Below are positions 25,691-34,930 of a stretch of DNA of 64,000 nt, in pieces. The DNA is taken from positions 2,232,001-2,296,000 of the forward strand of contig NZ_CP136693.1 of the NCBI RefSeq assembly GCF_032922745.1. Reading direction: 5' to 3'. The notes beneath the pieces are model-generated. The model saw only the letters and a list, made by a program, of their open reading frames with translations, was not told where the DNA came from and made no database searches. This stretch comes from Marinobacter salarius (GTDB lineage Bacteria; Pseudomonadota; Gammaproteobacteria; Pseudomonadales; Oleiphilaceae). Position 1 is the first letter of the stretch. Each line of letters opens with the position of its first letter. A program made the translations under genes and the position numbers.

Positions 25691-25851
25691 TTGAGTCACC
25701 GTTGGTAGAATAACAATTGAGATGCCACCAGCAATTTGCTAGGGGTGAAGAAGCTCTGCGATAGTTGCCAGTTTCTGACGTTTGTGGTCAAAAATGGCAA
25801 TTTGTAGGCAGTGGATGAAATTGTAACACATTGATAATAGGGTATTTGTTT

Positions 25852-25867
25852 TGGCGCGTGATGTGCT
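25852..25867 (+). promoter_or_regulatory. Sigma-54 promoter of the second pilin gene
   Basis: TGGCGCGTGATGTGCT fits the -24/-12 pattern TGGCRCG-N4-TTGCW with one mismatch. It lies 34 bases before the ATG at 25901, closer than for pilA1. Both pilins would therefore be RpoN-dependent. Confidence 0.75.
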
Positions 25868-25900
25868 TGACTCGTTGTACTGTGGTAGAAGGATGCAAGC

Positions 25901-26329
25901 ATGTCTAGTATTAAGGGTTTTACGCTTATAGAACTGATGATCGTCATTGTGATCGTTGGGATCCTGTCGGCACTGGCTATTCCGGTTTATCAGAACTATG
26001 TAGCACGTGCCCAACTCTCTGAGGCGATGACGATTTCCGGGGGTATTAGAAGTGAGATTGCCAGTACCTTTATGGGGACGACTGGGACCTTTGTCGGAAT
26101 CGATAGCGGATCAAGCGGTATCCCTGTTGCCGCGGATGTCCAGGGCAGTTACGTTGAGTCAGTCTCTGTTACTGATGGTATTGTTTCAGTTACTCTTGGA
26201 AATGAGGTGTCGGGATTTCTGAGCGGTGAAATTCTCACATTAACCCCTACGACAACGCCGGGCGACACAATTATCTGGAGTTGCTCGTTTACTGGCAGCA
26301 CTCGCTACCTGCCTCAAAGTTGCCCATAA
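25901..26329 (+). CDS. Type IVa pilin (copy 2)
   Basis: A 142-residue prepilin. The leader MSSIKG is followed by FTLIELMIVIVIVGILSALA, with the PilD site and Glu5 intact. The C-terminal disulfide loop runs from WSCSF to LPQSCP and is short. Beyond the assembly helix it shares little with pilA1; the globular part is rich in Ser, Thr, Gly and Val, with TLTPTTTPGD near the end, which could accept O-linked sugar. It is followed within 50 bases by a GT-C-type membrane protein. It may be a minor or alternative pilin subunit. Confidence 0.92.
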   Translation: MSSIKGFTLIELMIVIVIVGILSALAIPVYQNYVARAQLSEAMTISGGIRSEIASTFMGTTGTFVGIDSGSSGIPVAADVQGSYVESVSVTDGIVSVTLGNEVSGFLSGEILTLTPTTTPGDTIIWSCSFTGSTRYLPQSCP

Positions 26330-26374
26330 TAGACAACTAATTGTTACAACCATATTTTTTCACAGGTATTACGC

Positions 26375-28345
26375 TTGTCTCTCAGCCGTTACACATCGCC
26401 TTTAGCGGCCCTAAGCTGGTCCTTCTTAATTCTGCTTGGCTTTGTAGTCTATTATCCCGGGTTGTACGGAAGCTTTATTTTTGATGACTACCCTAATCTG
26501 AAAACCTTAGGGTTATATGGTGGCGTCACCGATTGGGAAACCTTTCATTCATTTGTTTTTGGTGGATTTTCTGGTCCCACCGGCAGGCCAATATCCCTCC
26601 TTACTTTTTTGCTGGATGCTAATAATTGGCCAGCAGAGCCGTATGATTTCAAGTACACCAACGTAATGCTTCATCTTTTGAACGGAACGCTTTTGTTTGC
26701 GGTGACTCTGCAAATTTTGCGGCTTCGGGAGTCGCTTGCCTATCAGCAATGCATTTGGATCGCTGTGATGGCGGCAGGGCTATGGTTGCTCCATCCATAC
26801 TTGATTTCAACCACGCTGTACGTGGTTCAACGAATGGCGATGCTATCGGCAACGTTTTGTCTCGTTGGCATCTGTTTGTACCTGTATGGCCGGTATAGAT
26901 TGACGGTGAGCCCGATAAAAGGGTACGCCTTTATGACGATAGGTGTGGGTTTAGGGACGGTCCTCGCCACATTTTCAAAAGAGAACGGTGCGGCCCTTGC
27001 TCTCCTGGTGCTATGCCTTGAAGTGACAGTTGTTAGCGCCAACAGTGAGATTTCGCCACTCAATCGGCTCTGGAAGTGGGCGGTTCTTATCATTCCGTTT
27101 ATTGCGCTTGGTTTATTATTGTTAAAAGGGCCGGTTACGGGGAGCTGGTTTCAGGATTATGGAACAAGAGATTTTTCACCATACGAACGGGTGCTGACAC
27201 AATTCAGGGTTGTTTTGTCTTACCTACATAGCTGGTTTGCTCCAAGTTCTTCTGGAGGGCAGATATTCTATGATGATCTCGTGACTAGCCGCGGCTTCTT
27301 CACGCCGTTTACGACTATTATCTCTGTTGCGTTGGTCGTTGGCCTGATTAGCATTTCGATCATTAAGCGAAGGGTTTGGGCGGTCACGTCGTTTGCTATG
27401 CTTTTCTATTTCGCTTCTCTTGTCATCGAGTCTACAACGATCGGTCTCGAGATGAAATTTGACCACCGCATCTATCTGGGCAGTTCGTTTCTGTTTCTTC
27501 CGATTGTATTGTGGGTGTCTCAAAGTCTGAAGCCGTTTTTGAAAACGGCCCTAGGAGTTGCAGTTATCTCTATGATGGCGGGGCTTACATTTTCAGCATC
27601 CATGTTGTGGGGAGACTATCAGAAACTAACAATGGTGTGGGCGACTCAAAAGCCTCATTCTGTCCGTTCCCAGACAGAAGCAGCACAAATGTTGTTCTCG
27701 CGGGGGCAAGCGCTTGAGTCGAGAGGGCTGCTTAATCAGGCTGCGGAACGGATCCCGGATGATTTCCGATTGCGACTCACGCAGGTGCTAGTTCAGTGTA
27801 TGGTTGGGGGCGCTAAGCCTGAAGATCTCATGGCAGTGAAGTCACTCTCGGAGTCGGGTCCCTACAGGCACACTGATTTTAACCTTTTAAACAGCCTGTT
27901 AACCAACGCATCAAAGGATAGCTGTCAAGGGATAACATTGCAGGACGCGTTGGTAATCACGGAAAAATTACTGAATAGTTCGTCCTATACGTCTCCCAAC
28001 GCGTTGGCATATGCCCACCTGCATTACTACTATGGATTGGCCTTGCTACAGGCCGGTGAGCGCAAAAAAGGGTTGGTAATGCTCGATAAAGCACTTGAAT
28101 CCCGCTCGTCCCTGCATATGAGAATGAATATTGCGGCTTATAAGGCCAGTGCCGGACTTTATGAGCAAGCACTGAAGGATGCACGCTTTGTTGCAGAAAG
28201 GCTTCAGTCAGGTGAAATAATTGGACGTGCAGCTGTGGAGTCTCCACCTATCGATGAGGTTGAGCATTTTATCCAGGTAGTAGAAGATGACATCGCAGGC
28301 AACAAGCTGCCGCCTGAAGACCAAAGCAAGCCTGGGTTACATTAA
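26375..28345 (+). CDS. GT-C-type membrane protein with C-terminal helical repeat region; candidate pilin glycosyltransferase
   Basis: A 656-residue protein with about 10-12 TM helices in its first 420 residues and a soluble C-terminal part with TPR-like helix pairs (ALAYAHLHYYYGLALLQAGE). After TM1 comes a loop with SFIFDDYPNLK; acidic residues at this place are the catalytic signature of GT-C enzymes using polyprenyl-phosphate sugars. The architecture resembles the TPR-bearing membrane glycosyltransferase/PMT-like group. The start is a TTG at 26375 behind ACAGG. Its place directly after a pilin gene parallels tfpO/tfpW pilin-modifying genes of Pseudomonas, so pilin glycosylation is my inference. 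A Wzy-like polymerase is less likely. Confidence 0.65.
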   Translation: MSLSRYTSPLAALSWSFLILLGFVVYYPGLYGSFIFDDYPNLKTLGLYGGVTDWETFHSFVFGGFSGPTGRPISLLTFLLDANNWPAEPYDFKYTNVMLHLLNGTLLFAVTLQILRLRESLAYQQCIWIAVMAAGLWLLHPYLISTTLYVVQRMAMLSATFCLVGICLYLYGRYRLTVSPIKGYAFMTIGVGLGTVLATFSKENGAALALLVLCLEVTVVSANSEISPLNRLWKWAVLIIPFIALGLLLLKGPVTGSWFQDYGTRDFSPYERVLTQFRVVLSYLHSWFAPSSSGGQIFYDDLVTSRGFFTPFTTIISVALVVGLISISIIKRRVWAVTSFAMLFYFASLVIESTTIGLEMKFDHRIYLGSSFLFLPIVLWVSQSLKPFLKTALGVAVISMMAGLTFSASMLWGDYQKLTMVWATQKPHSVRSQTEAAQMLFSRGQALESRGLLNQAAERIPDDFRLRLTQVLVQCMVGGAKPEDLMAVKSLSESGPYRHTDFNLLNSLLTNASKDSCQGITLQDALVITEKLLNSSSYTSPNALAYAHLHYYYGLALLQAGERKKGLVMLDKALESRSSLHMRMNIAAYKASAGLYEQALKDARFVAERLQSGEIIGRAAVESPPIDEVEHFIQVVEDDIAGNKLPPEDQSKPGLH

Positions 28346-28365
28346 TATCTGAGGTAAACGCGCAC

Positions 28366-29232
28366 ATGGAAGCTTCTGTGGTTATCCCCGCAAAGAATGA
28401 GTCGGGTTCATTGCCCTTACTGATAGAGAAGTTACTGGCTTTGCCTGACTTGAAAGAAATTGTTGTTGTTGATGATGGTTCAACTGATGGCACGGGTGAC
28501 ATCGCAGAAAAGCTCGGGGCAAAAGTTGTTCGTCACCCCTATTCAAAAGGCAATGGGGCCGCAATCAAGAGCGGAGCAAGAGCTGCATCAGGAGATGCGC
28601 TTCTATTTATGGACGCTGATGGACAGCATTCCCCAGAGGATGTTCACCGCTTGTTACAAAAGCTCGATCAAGGGTTTGATATGGTCGTAGGTGCCCGTCA
28701 GGTGGGTTCTCAGGCGAGTTTGGGCAGAGGCTTTGCCAACAAATTTTACAATCGGCTGGCGAGCTATATGACGGGACAGAAAATCGAGGACCTGACTTCA
28801 GGATTTCGAGCAGTCAGGCGTCAGAAATTTCTAGAGTTTCTATATTTGTTACCAAACGGCTTTTCGTATCCTACGACTTCAACAATGGCGTTTTTTAGGG
28901 CAGGTTACACGGTTGGATATATACCCATTGATGCGTCCAAGCGTTTTGGAAAGAGCCATATTAAGCCGATACGAGATGGGGTGCGTTTCCTTTTAATTAT
29001 TTTTAAAGTCGGCACATTATACTCTCCTCTAAAGATGTTTTTGCCAATCGCGTTTGGTTTGTTCATTTTGGGTGCCGGATACTACGGGTATACCTTTTAC
29101 TATTTTGGAAGGTTTACGAACATGAGTGCATTGCTTTTCACTACATCACTTACCGTATTTCTGGTCGGATTGGTTTCGGAACAAATTACCGCATTGATGT
29201 ACTCTGGAAGTGATCAAGATCACCAAGGTTGA
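28366..29232 (+). CDS. Polyprenyl-phosphate glycosyltransferase (GT2, DPM1-like) with C-terminal membrane segments
   Basis: A 288-residue protein. The GT-A domain has SVVIPAKNESGSLP, VVVDDGSTDGT and LFMDADGQHSPED (the DXD-type metal site), then GARQVGSQAS and DLTSGFRAVRR typical of dolichol/undecaprenyl-phosphate mannose or glucose synthases. Two TM helices lie at the C-terminus (about 225-280). It would transfer a sugar from a nucleotide donor to a polyprenyl phosphate on the cytoplasmic face. It follows the GT-C protein by 20 bases, giving a donor-maker plus transferase pair. Confidence 0.88.
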   Translation: MEASVVIPAKNESGSLPLLIEKLLALPDLKEIVVVDDGSTDGTGDIAEKLGAKVVRHPYSKGNGAAIKSGARAASGDALLFMDADGQHSPEDVHRLLQKLDQGFDMVVGARQVGSQASLGRGFANKFYNRLASYMTGQKIEDLTSGFRAVRRQKFLEFLYLLPNGFSYPTTSTMAFFRAGYTVGYIPIDASKRFGKSHIKPIRDGVRFLLIIFKVGTLYSPLKMFLPIAFGLFILGAGYYGYTFYYFGRFTNMSALLFTTSLTVFLVGLVSEQITALMYSGSDQDHQG

Positions 29233-29291
29233 AGCGTTAGTTTCCGCAAGCTGCGGTCGTTTGACCATCTCTCCCTCTCCAGGCTTTTCCT

Positions 29292-30365
29292 ATGATCCAC
29301 ATTCTAATTGGCACCAAGGCGCAGCTCATAAAAATGGCGCCAATCATGAAAGCGCTTCAGGAGAGGGGGGTTCCCTATAACTTCATTCATTCAGGTCAGC
29401 ATCAGGAGACCATGGCTGGCATTCTCGAGGACTTTGGGCTTCCTGAGCCGGATTCATACATCGTAGATGGCCCAGATATAAAAGTTAAGGTTCAGGTGCC
29501 TAGATGGCTCTATCGTTGTGAAAAACGGACTAGACGTTTCTCAGACTGCTGGGCTGGTCGTAGTAAAGGTAGCAGGGATATTGTGTTGGTGCATGGCGAT
29601 ACGCTTTCTACTCTGGTAGGGACGCTAGCGGCAAAAAGAATGGGCTTCGAATGTGGCCATGTAGAGAGTGGTCTCAGGTCATTCAACGTTTTCCATCCGT
29701 TCCCAGAGGAGTTGGTGCGCCTCATGACTTTCAGGTTGGCGGATGTGCTGTATTGTCCCGATGAGGCTTCAATCAGCAATGTTGGTTCATACGGTAAGAG
29801 GATGGTTCATACTCAGGGCAATACCATGTTTGATGCCACACGTCTCGCCATTACAATGCGACGCCAGACTGGCCTTTCTGACTACGGAATTGTCTCAATT
29901 CACAGGTACGAAAATATTTTCCGTACTGATCGTTTGAGGTGGATTGTGGAGAGTATCATTGAGATTTCACGTGACCACAAGATTCTTTTTATTATGCATC
30001 CACCCACTGAGCAGCGGCTTAGAAGTTCTGGGCTTTATAAGCGTCTTGATGCCGAGCCGGGAATCGAACTTCGAAAGAGATTGAGTTACTTCGAGTTTGC
30101 AGGTGTACTGGCTCGGGCGCGATTTCTAGTTACTGACGGAGGTAGTAATCAGGAGGAAAGCAGTTATTTAGGGCTGCCATGCCTCGTAATGCGAAAGGGC
30201 ACTGAGCGTAAAGAAGGTATTGGCAAAAACGTTGTGCTATCCAACTACTCAAGGGAAATAATCTTAGAATTTTTTGAGCACTTGGAAAAGTATCGCACAC
30301 CACCTTCCCCATGTCAGGCCAGTCCATCTGAAATTATCGTTGACGATCTCGAGCCATACTACTAG
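29292..30365 (+). CDS. UDP-N-acetylglucosamine 2-epimerase family protein
   Basis: A 357-residue protein of the WecB-like epimerase fold. Motifs are HILIGTKAQLIKMAPIMKAL, FIHSGQHQETM, LVHGDTLSTLVG, CGHVESGLRSFN, and the nucleotide-binding DGGSNQEESSYLGLPCLVMR near residue 281. It would interconvert a UDP-GlcNAc-type sugar and its 2-epimer, or hydrolyse it. A second, clearly distinct family member is encoded at 40.6 kb. Its 3' end overlaps the 3' end of the opposite-strand glycosyltransferase by 32 bases. Confidence 0.88.
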   Translation: MIHILIGTKAQLIKMAPIMKALQERGVPYNFIHSGQHQETMAGILEDFGLPEPDSYIVDGPDIKVKVQVPRWLYRCEKRTRRFSDCWAGRSKGSRDIVLVHGDTLSTLVGTLAAKRMGFECGHVESGLRSFNVFHPFPEELVRLMTFRLADVLYCPDEASISNVGSYGKRMVHTQGNTMFDATRLAITMRRQTGLSDYGIVSIHRYENIFRTDRLRWIVESIIEISRDHKILFIMHPPTEQRLRSSGLYKRLDAEPGIELRKRLSYFEFAGVLARARFLVTDGGSNQEESSYLGLPCLVMRKGTERKEGIGKNVVLSNYSREIILEFFEHLEKYRTPPSPCQASPSEIIVDDLEPYY

Positions 30366-31479
30366 CTTGCTTTGTCATATCATCACAGACTTGAGCCGCT
30401 CGGCTCGTCCAGGTATGCTTTTTTCTAAGCTCGACCAATTCCTTTTTCTTTTGTTGTAGTAGCTCAGGCTGTTCTGCCAATTCTTGAAGAAAGTCAGCAA
30501 TATCCTCTGCGTTTCTGACCCAGCCAAGGCCTTCTGAGTCAACTCTACGAGCAGTTTCATCACCGGAGCTACACAGTATAGGCAGCCCAAAGCCAATTGA
30601 TTCATAGACTTTAGTTGGTACCGCAAAATCTAGGTAACTATTTTGATACCTTACAATCGTAAAAAGATCACTCTCGCTATATAGTGGTACGAGCTCTTTG
30701 CCTGACCGATGAACGATGTTGATTCGATCAGTGAGATAGGCCTGATATACACTGTTCACTTTGATCCATTCTTTTTCTCGGCAGCATATTGTTAGTGATA
30801 CGGGTGACTCGGTATGTTGAACAGCGATCAGGAGTGGTCTTAGATCGTAGGTAGGTGGTTCGATACCACCTACATAGAATAATTTGAGAGTGCCGGAGTG
30901 CTGGGAGTAATCGATAGTTCCCGTGATTTCAGCGCCTGGTGGTAAGCCCCTGATATGGTTAAATTGTTCGATCCAAGGTAATTTCATGCCCATGGCCTCC
31001 GAGGGGAGGTACAGCGTGTGTAGATATCTCAGATGCCACCACCAGTCGTACCAGTAAAGGGGGACCGTGATTATACGCCCCCACCATGGGAGCATTTCAC
31101 GGTAGGATTTGTCTCGCCAATATGCGTCTCTGTAGAACATTGAAACTTGAATGCCGCTTTTGTGGCAGAACGCAAGGAATCGATGGTCGACGAGCGGGTG
31201 AAGTGGCAAACGATGACTTTCAGACATCGCGAACGGGACAGTTAGATTCTCCGAATACACGAAATCAAAATGTTCGCCCTTCAGTATCCGTTCCCTGATG
31301 GTGTGCATGATTGCTGAGCGAACTTTGGCGTCCCCAGTAACCTCCACCACATCAGCGCCGAGATCTTTGAATGCATTAAGCATCTTGTAGGGACGAACTT
31401 GACTTCCGGAAAGGCCGGTATCGGTAATAGGACGAGGATGATGATAGATGATCCTAAGCTGCGAATAATCTCTCGCCAT
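30334..31479 (-). CDS. Glycosyltransferase family 4-like protein
   Basis: A 381-residue protein with a GT-B-like layout. The N-terminal half carries IIYHHPRPITDTGLSGSQVRPYKML and the C-terminal half VPTKVYESIGFGLPILCSSG, the sugar-nucleotide-binding segment, then WVRNAEDIADFLQEL. It is the only glycan gene on the minus strand here and converges on the epimerase gene. Acceptor and donor are unknown. Confidence 0.75.
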   Translation of the reverse strand: MARDYSQLRIIYHHPRPITDTGLSGSQVRPYKMLNAFKDLGADVVEVTGDAKVRSAIMHTIRERILKGEHFDFVYSENLTVPFAMSESHRLPLHPLVDHRFLAFCHKSGIQVSMFYRDAYWRDKSYREMLPWWGRIITVPLYWYDWWWHLRYLHTLYLPSEAMGMKLPWIEQFNHIRGLPPGAEITGTIDYSQHSGTLKLFYVGGIEPPTYDLRPLLIAVQHTESPVSLTICCREKEWIKVNSVYQAYLTDRINIVHRSGKELVPLYSESDLFTIVRYQNSYLDFAVPTKVYESIGFGLPILCSSGDETARRVDSEGLGWVRNAEDIADFLQELAEQPELLQQKKKELVELRKKHTWTSRAAQVCDDMTKQASSMARDRQR

Positions 31480-31833
31480 GACGTCCTCTAGTTACTGTGA
31501 TTTGCGCAAGTTCTTCACGGTCTAAGTAACCCAGAATCCACCCGAAGCCTGTATCTGCCAACAAACAGCAGGAACCGGTTACCGTGCCCGCAGCCACGAG
31601 AAAACAGAGGCTCTTAGCTCATCCTTGCGATAATTTTGCTGTGTTGCGGTATTATACTCATAATAGACAATAGCTGTTGATCTGACAAAAAGGATTTAAG
31701 GCAACGTGTGCAGTTCACACCCAGCTTTAAGGTCAATTCAGACATACTATCGCATGTTGGGCTAGGGAAGTTCGGTGGTTCCGGTTCGACTTGGTCAGCT
31801 TCAATTAAAAAACGACTAGGTATTTGGCTTCCT
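31480..31833. other. Intergenic region between divergent glycan genes
   Basis: 354 bases without a gene. It separates the minus-strand glycosyltransferase from the plus-strand AsnB-like gene and must hold the promoters for both. AT-rich sequence near 31640-31680 (GGTATTATACTCATAAT) could contain a -10 element for the plus-strand run. I find no ops/JUMPstart match here. An open frame upstream of the AsnB-like Met runs through its last 126 bases but has no similarity I recognise. Confidence 0.4.
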
Positions 31834-33357
31834 ATGTGTGGAATACTCTTTGAGCAAGATCAACGCGTCATCGATCTGGATTCATTTCGAAAGACCCTTT
31901 CTGAAATTAACTGGAGAGGACCCGATAACCAAGGAGTGCTTCAAGCAAATGAACATACCTTTTTGGGGCATTGCAGGCTATCTATAATAGATCCTACCAG
32001 TCAATCTGACCAGCCAATGGTTTCCGGGTGCGGCCGGTATACTATCATATTCAATGGTGAGATATATAACTACCGGGAAATCAGAAAGAATCTAGAATTA
32101 AACTGTCGTACCAATAGCGATACTGAAGTTATTCTTGAAGGTTATGTGAAGATTGGTTTGAAAATACTGAACTATCTGGATGGAATGTTTGCTTTCGTTA
32201 TTCACGACAGAATAAGTGATCACTGGATTTGTGCGAGAGACCCATTTGGAATCAAGCCGTTATTTTATTCATCAATGAATGGGCGCACACTGATTTGTTC
32301 CGAAGCTTCGCCTATTGCCAGATGTTTTGCCTGTAAAGCTTCTGAATATGCGATTCAGGAATGGCATCTCTTGAGAAGTCCGGTGCCGGGGTATAGTTTT
32401 TTTGAGAATATTTACCAACTTCTGCCCGGATACTATATGACGTCTGATCTTAAGTGCAGGTCATATTGGAGTTGGGAGAGAACCATGGAAAAATTCGATG
32501 AATCAGAGTTAGAAGGATTATTGATCGATTCAGTGCGCAAGCACGAAATGAGCGATGTCCCTGTGGTAAGCCTTTTAAGTGGCGGGATAGATAGTGCAAT
32601 TATAACAAAATTGAGCGACGTAAAAAAAAGTTATAGCGTTGGCTTGGTCGATAACAACGAGTTTGAAGGAGCAAGGTTGTCTGCGGCAGAATCTAAAAAG
32701 TCGCTGAAAGAGGTCTGTACTACTGCGAATAATCTCGTGCAGAACTGGAGATATTTAACGCGTCTGCGAGGGGAGCCACTAAGCCTTCCCAACGAAGGCC
32801 TGATCTACGAAGTCTGTAAAGCAATGGATATCAATGAGAAGGTGGTCCTTACTGGAGAAGGGGCTGACGAATTGTTTTTTGGATATGACCGTATTTTTCG
32901 TTGGGCGTCAGGGTGCGCCGAACTATCGGTTCAGAGGTTCCTAAAGCGTTATGGATATTCTGAAGTTAATGCTACTCCACGATTGATGGATTATCTGAAA
33001 TCGTTGTCTTCGGACAAGACAACTATTGAATTTGTTGAGGATTTCTTTCTTCAGTATCATTTGCCTAATTTACTACGAAGAATGGACTTCTCAGCTATGG
33101 CGGCATCTAAGGAAGCCAGAGTTCCTTTTGTAACGAAGGAATTAGTGAGTTATATGTATCGCCAACCGTTGGATTTTCGCTTAAGTAGTAATGAGACTAA
33201 AGTACCATTGAGGAATATTTGTAGAAAATTAGGTTTGATAGGTACTTTGAGTAGAAGAAAAGTGGGGTTTGATGCTCGACTATCGAGAGATAATGGAAGA
33301 AGGGATAGTTATAGTAGTTTTCAAAATCTTGTGTTAGGAGAATTAGGATGGTTATAG
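31834..33357 (+). CDS. Asparagine synthase (glutamine-hydrolysing)-like amidotransferase
   Basis: 507 residues. The start is set at the ATG at 31834 because class II glutamine amidotransferases need Cys directly after Met: MCGILFEQDQR. The N-terminal glutaminase domain also shows NGEIYNYREI and RDPFGIKPLFY. The synthetase domain has the PP-loop SLLSGGIDSAI near residue 250 and TGEGADELFFGYDR. In surface-glycan loci such enzymes often amidate uronic acids rather than make asparagine. Codon use is AT-rich compared with the core genome. It overlaps the next gene by 10 bases. Confidence 0.88.
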   Translation: MCGILFEQDQRVIDLDSFRKTLSEINWRGPDNQGVLQANEHTFLGHCRLSIIDPTSQSDQPMVSGCGRYTIIFNGEIYNYREIRKNLELNCRTNSDTEVILEGYVKIGLKILNYLDGMFAFVIHDRISDHWICARDPFGIKPLFYSSMNGRTLICSEASPIARCFACKASEYAIQEWHLLRSPVPGYSFFENIYQLLPGYYMTSDLKCRSYWSWERTMEKFDESELEGLLIDSVRKHEMSDVPVVSLLSGGIDSAIITKLSDVKKSYSVGLVDNNEFEGARLSAAESKKSLKEVCTTANNLVQNWRYLTRLRGEPLSLPNEGLIYEVCKAMDINEKVVLTGEGADELFFGYDRIFRWASGCAELSVQRFLKRYGYSEVNATPRLMDYLKSLSSDKTTIEFVEDFFLQYHLPNLLRRMDFSAMAASKEARVPFVTKELVSYMYRQPLDFRLSSNETKVPLRNICRKLGLIGTLSRRKVGFDARLSRDNGRRDSYSSFQNLVLGELGWL

Positions 33358-33764
33358 GTTACACTACGGGAGTTTTCGACCTATTTCATGTTGGCCATGT
33401 GAATATTTTACGAAATGCTAAAGCTATGTGCGACAGGCTGATTGTTGGGGTGACGATTGACGATTTAGTGTCATACAAAAACAAAAAAGCAATTATTCCT
33501 TTTGAAGAAAGAATAGAGATTGTCCGATCTTCGAAGTACGTTGATCTCGCAGTTCCTCAAAATAGCATGGATAAAATGGATGCTTATAATAGATATAAGT
33601 TCAACATTATGTTTGTGGGAGATGATTGGTACAAAACAGGTAAATGGGAAGATTACGAGAAGAAACTTATAAACGAAGGTGTAAAGATTATTTATTTTCC
33701 ATACACGTCCACAACGTCATCGACACTGATCAATGATACACTAAAAAATCTAAGAGAATCGTAA
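33348..33764 (+). CDS. Glycerol-3-phosphate cytidylyltransferase (TagD-like)
   Basis: A 138-residue nucleotidyltransferase of TagD size. It has the GVFDLFHVGHVNILRNAK signature (HXGH), IPFEERIEIV, GDDWYKTGKWE and the C-terminal STTSSTLI box (RTXGISTT/SST-like). It would make CDP-glycerol from CTP and glycerol-3-phosphate. AGGAG lies upstream of the ATG inside the preceding gene. With the next gene it forms a donor-plus-transferase pair. Confidence 0.9.
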   Translation: MVIGYTTGVFDLFHVGHVNILRNAKAMCDRLIVGVTIDDLVSYKNKKAIIPFEERIEIVRSSKYVDLAVPQNSMDKMDAYNRYKFNIMFVGDDWYKTGKWEDYEKKLINEGVKIIYFPYTSTTSSTLINDTLKNLRES

Positions 33765-33765
33765 A

Positions 33766-34926
33766 ATGACGGTTTTCGTAAAAAGGCTTTGCGAGGATGC
33801 TTTATTTCTTCTAGCAAAATTCGTTGGAATGTGCACAAAGTGGCTTTCTCGCTCAAACTCCGTGATTTTTTCCCAAACTCAAAGGCACGAATATTCTGGG
33901 AACTCCCGATATTTCTATGAATTTATAAATGACAGTGCTGATCTTGACGTGAAATGGCTAGTAAGTAAGAGTCGGGTTGGGTCATTAACCGGCCCGAACT
34001 TCGTCGCTAGAAATTCATTTTCAGGGATTTGGTGTTTAATTCGCAGTAAGTATGTTGTTGTCAGTCATGGGATAGGTGATTTTGGAGTTTTAAAAGGTAT
34101 TGCCAGTGAGAGAATTGTTTTAGTTGTATGGCATGGTACTCCGATCAAAAACATTGGGCTTTACGACCCATTTCTGGCCAAGAGTCAGTCGAAAATAAGA
34201 AGACTTTTGAGAGAAACGAAGACGTGGGATTTTTTTTTCGTTAATTCTGAAATTGAAAAACACTATATATCCTCTGCGTTTGCTCTGTATCCAGAAAAAG
34301 TTTTCGTTACTGGCTCGCCTAGAAATGATATCCTGTTAAGAGCGCCTGAATTAGGGATAGAAGCTAGTAACAAGATACCTGTACTATTATATGCACCAAC
34401 TTTCCGAGATGATGCTTCTGAGGGCGCTTTTTTTCCCTTCCCAGATGTTTGTTACGAGCATTTAGCGGAGATGTTTTTGAAGGTTGGTGTTCGCGTGCAT
34501 CTCAGGCCCCACCCTAATGACATGCTTTCTAAACTTCAGGCAAATGAACTGGCCAAGCGATTTCCTTCCACCTTTATCTTTGATCCCTCCAATACGTTTA
34601 TAGATCAAATTTTATTGTCTAGCGTCGCTTTGATTACTGACTTCTCGTCAATATACTTTGATGCATTACTCATCAAGAAACCCGTTATACTGGTCTCCGG
34701 GGATATTTTTAATTATTCAAATAGTCGTGGGTTGGCATATCCTTGGGAGTTCGTATCAGCTGGGCTGAGTGCCGGTACCCTTTCTGATTTTTGCGTGTTG
34801 CTAAAACAGGTTTTGACGAGAAGTGATAGCGAAGCGAAGTATGATTATCTTAGGAATGCTTTTTTTGAGCACGTGGATGATTCAAGCAGTAGAAGAATAG
34901 CTCAACTCCTCGAACGTGATAGTTAG
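33766..34926 (+). CDS. CDP-glycerol glycerophosphotransferase family protein (TagB/TagF-like)
   Basis: A 386-residue protein. Family motifs are VVWHGTPIKNIGLYDPF near residue 125, GSPRNDIL, LLYAPTFRDDAS, VHLRPHPND and LITDFSSIYFDALLIKKPV with the conserved Asp/Ser pair. These enzymes transfer glycerol phosphate from CDP-glycerol to a glycan, as in teichoic acids. It follows the TagD-like gene by one base. In this Gram-negative setting it probably adds glycerol phosphate to an O-antigen or capsule repeat unit. Confidence 0.88.
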   Translation: MTVFVKRLCEDALFLLAKFVGMCTKWLSRSNSVIFSQTQRHEYSGNSRYFYEFINDSADLDVKWLVSKSRVGSLTGPNFVARNSFSGIWCLIRSKYVVVSHGIGDFGVLKGIASERIVLVVWHGTPIKNIGLYDPFLAKSQSKIRRLLRETKTWDFFFVNSEIEKHYISSAFALYPEKVFVTGSPRNDILLRAPELGIEASNKIPVLLYAPTFRDDASEGAFFPFPDVCYEHLAEMFLKVGVRVHLRPHPNDMLSKLQANELAKRFPSTFIFDPSNTFIDQILLSSVALITDFSSIYFDALLIKKPVILVSGDIFNYSNSRGLAYPWEFVSAGLSAGTLSDFCVLLKQVLTRSDSEAKYDYLRNAFFEHVDDSSSRRIAQLLERDS

Positions 34927-34930
34927 AACT

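Noticed and set aside
24692..25900. A tRNA gene near the pilin genes, as seen in some Pseudomonas pilin loci
   Set aside because: No cloverleaf with a TTCRANN T-loop and CCA-type acceptor could be drawn in the 24.7-25.9 kb region.
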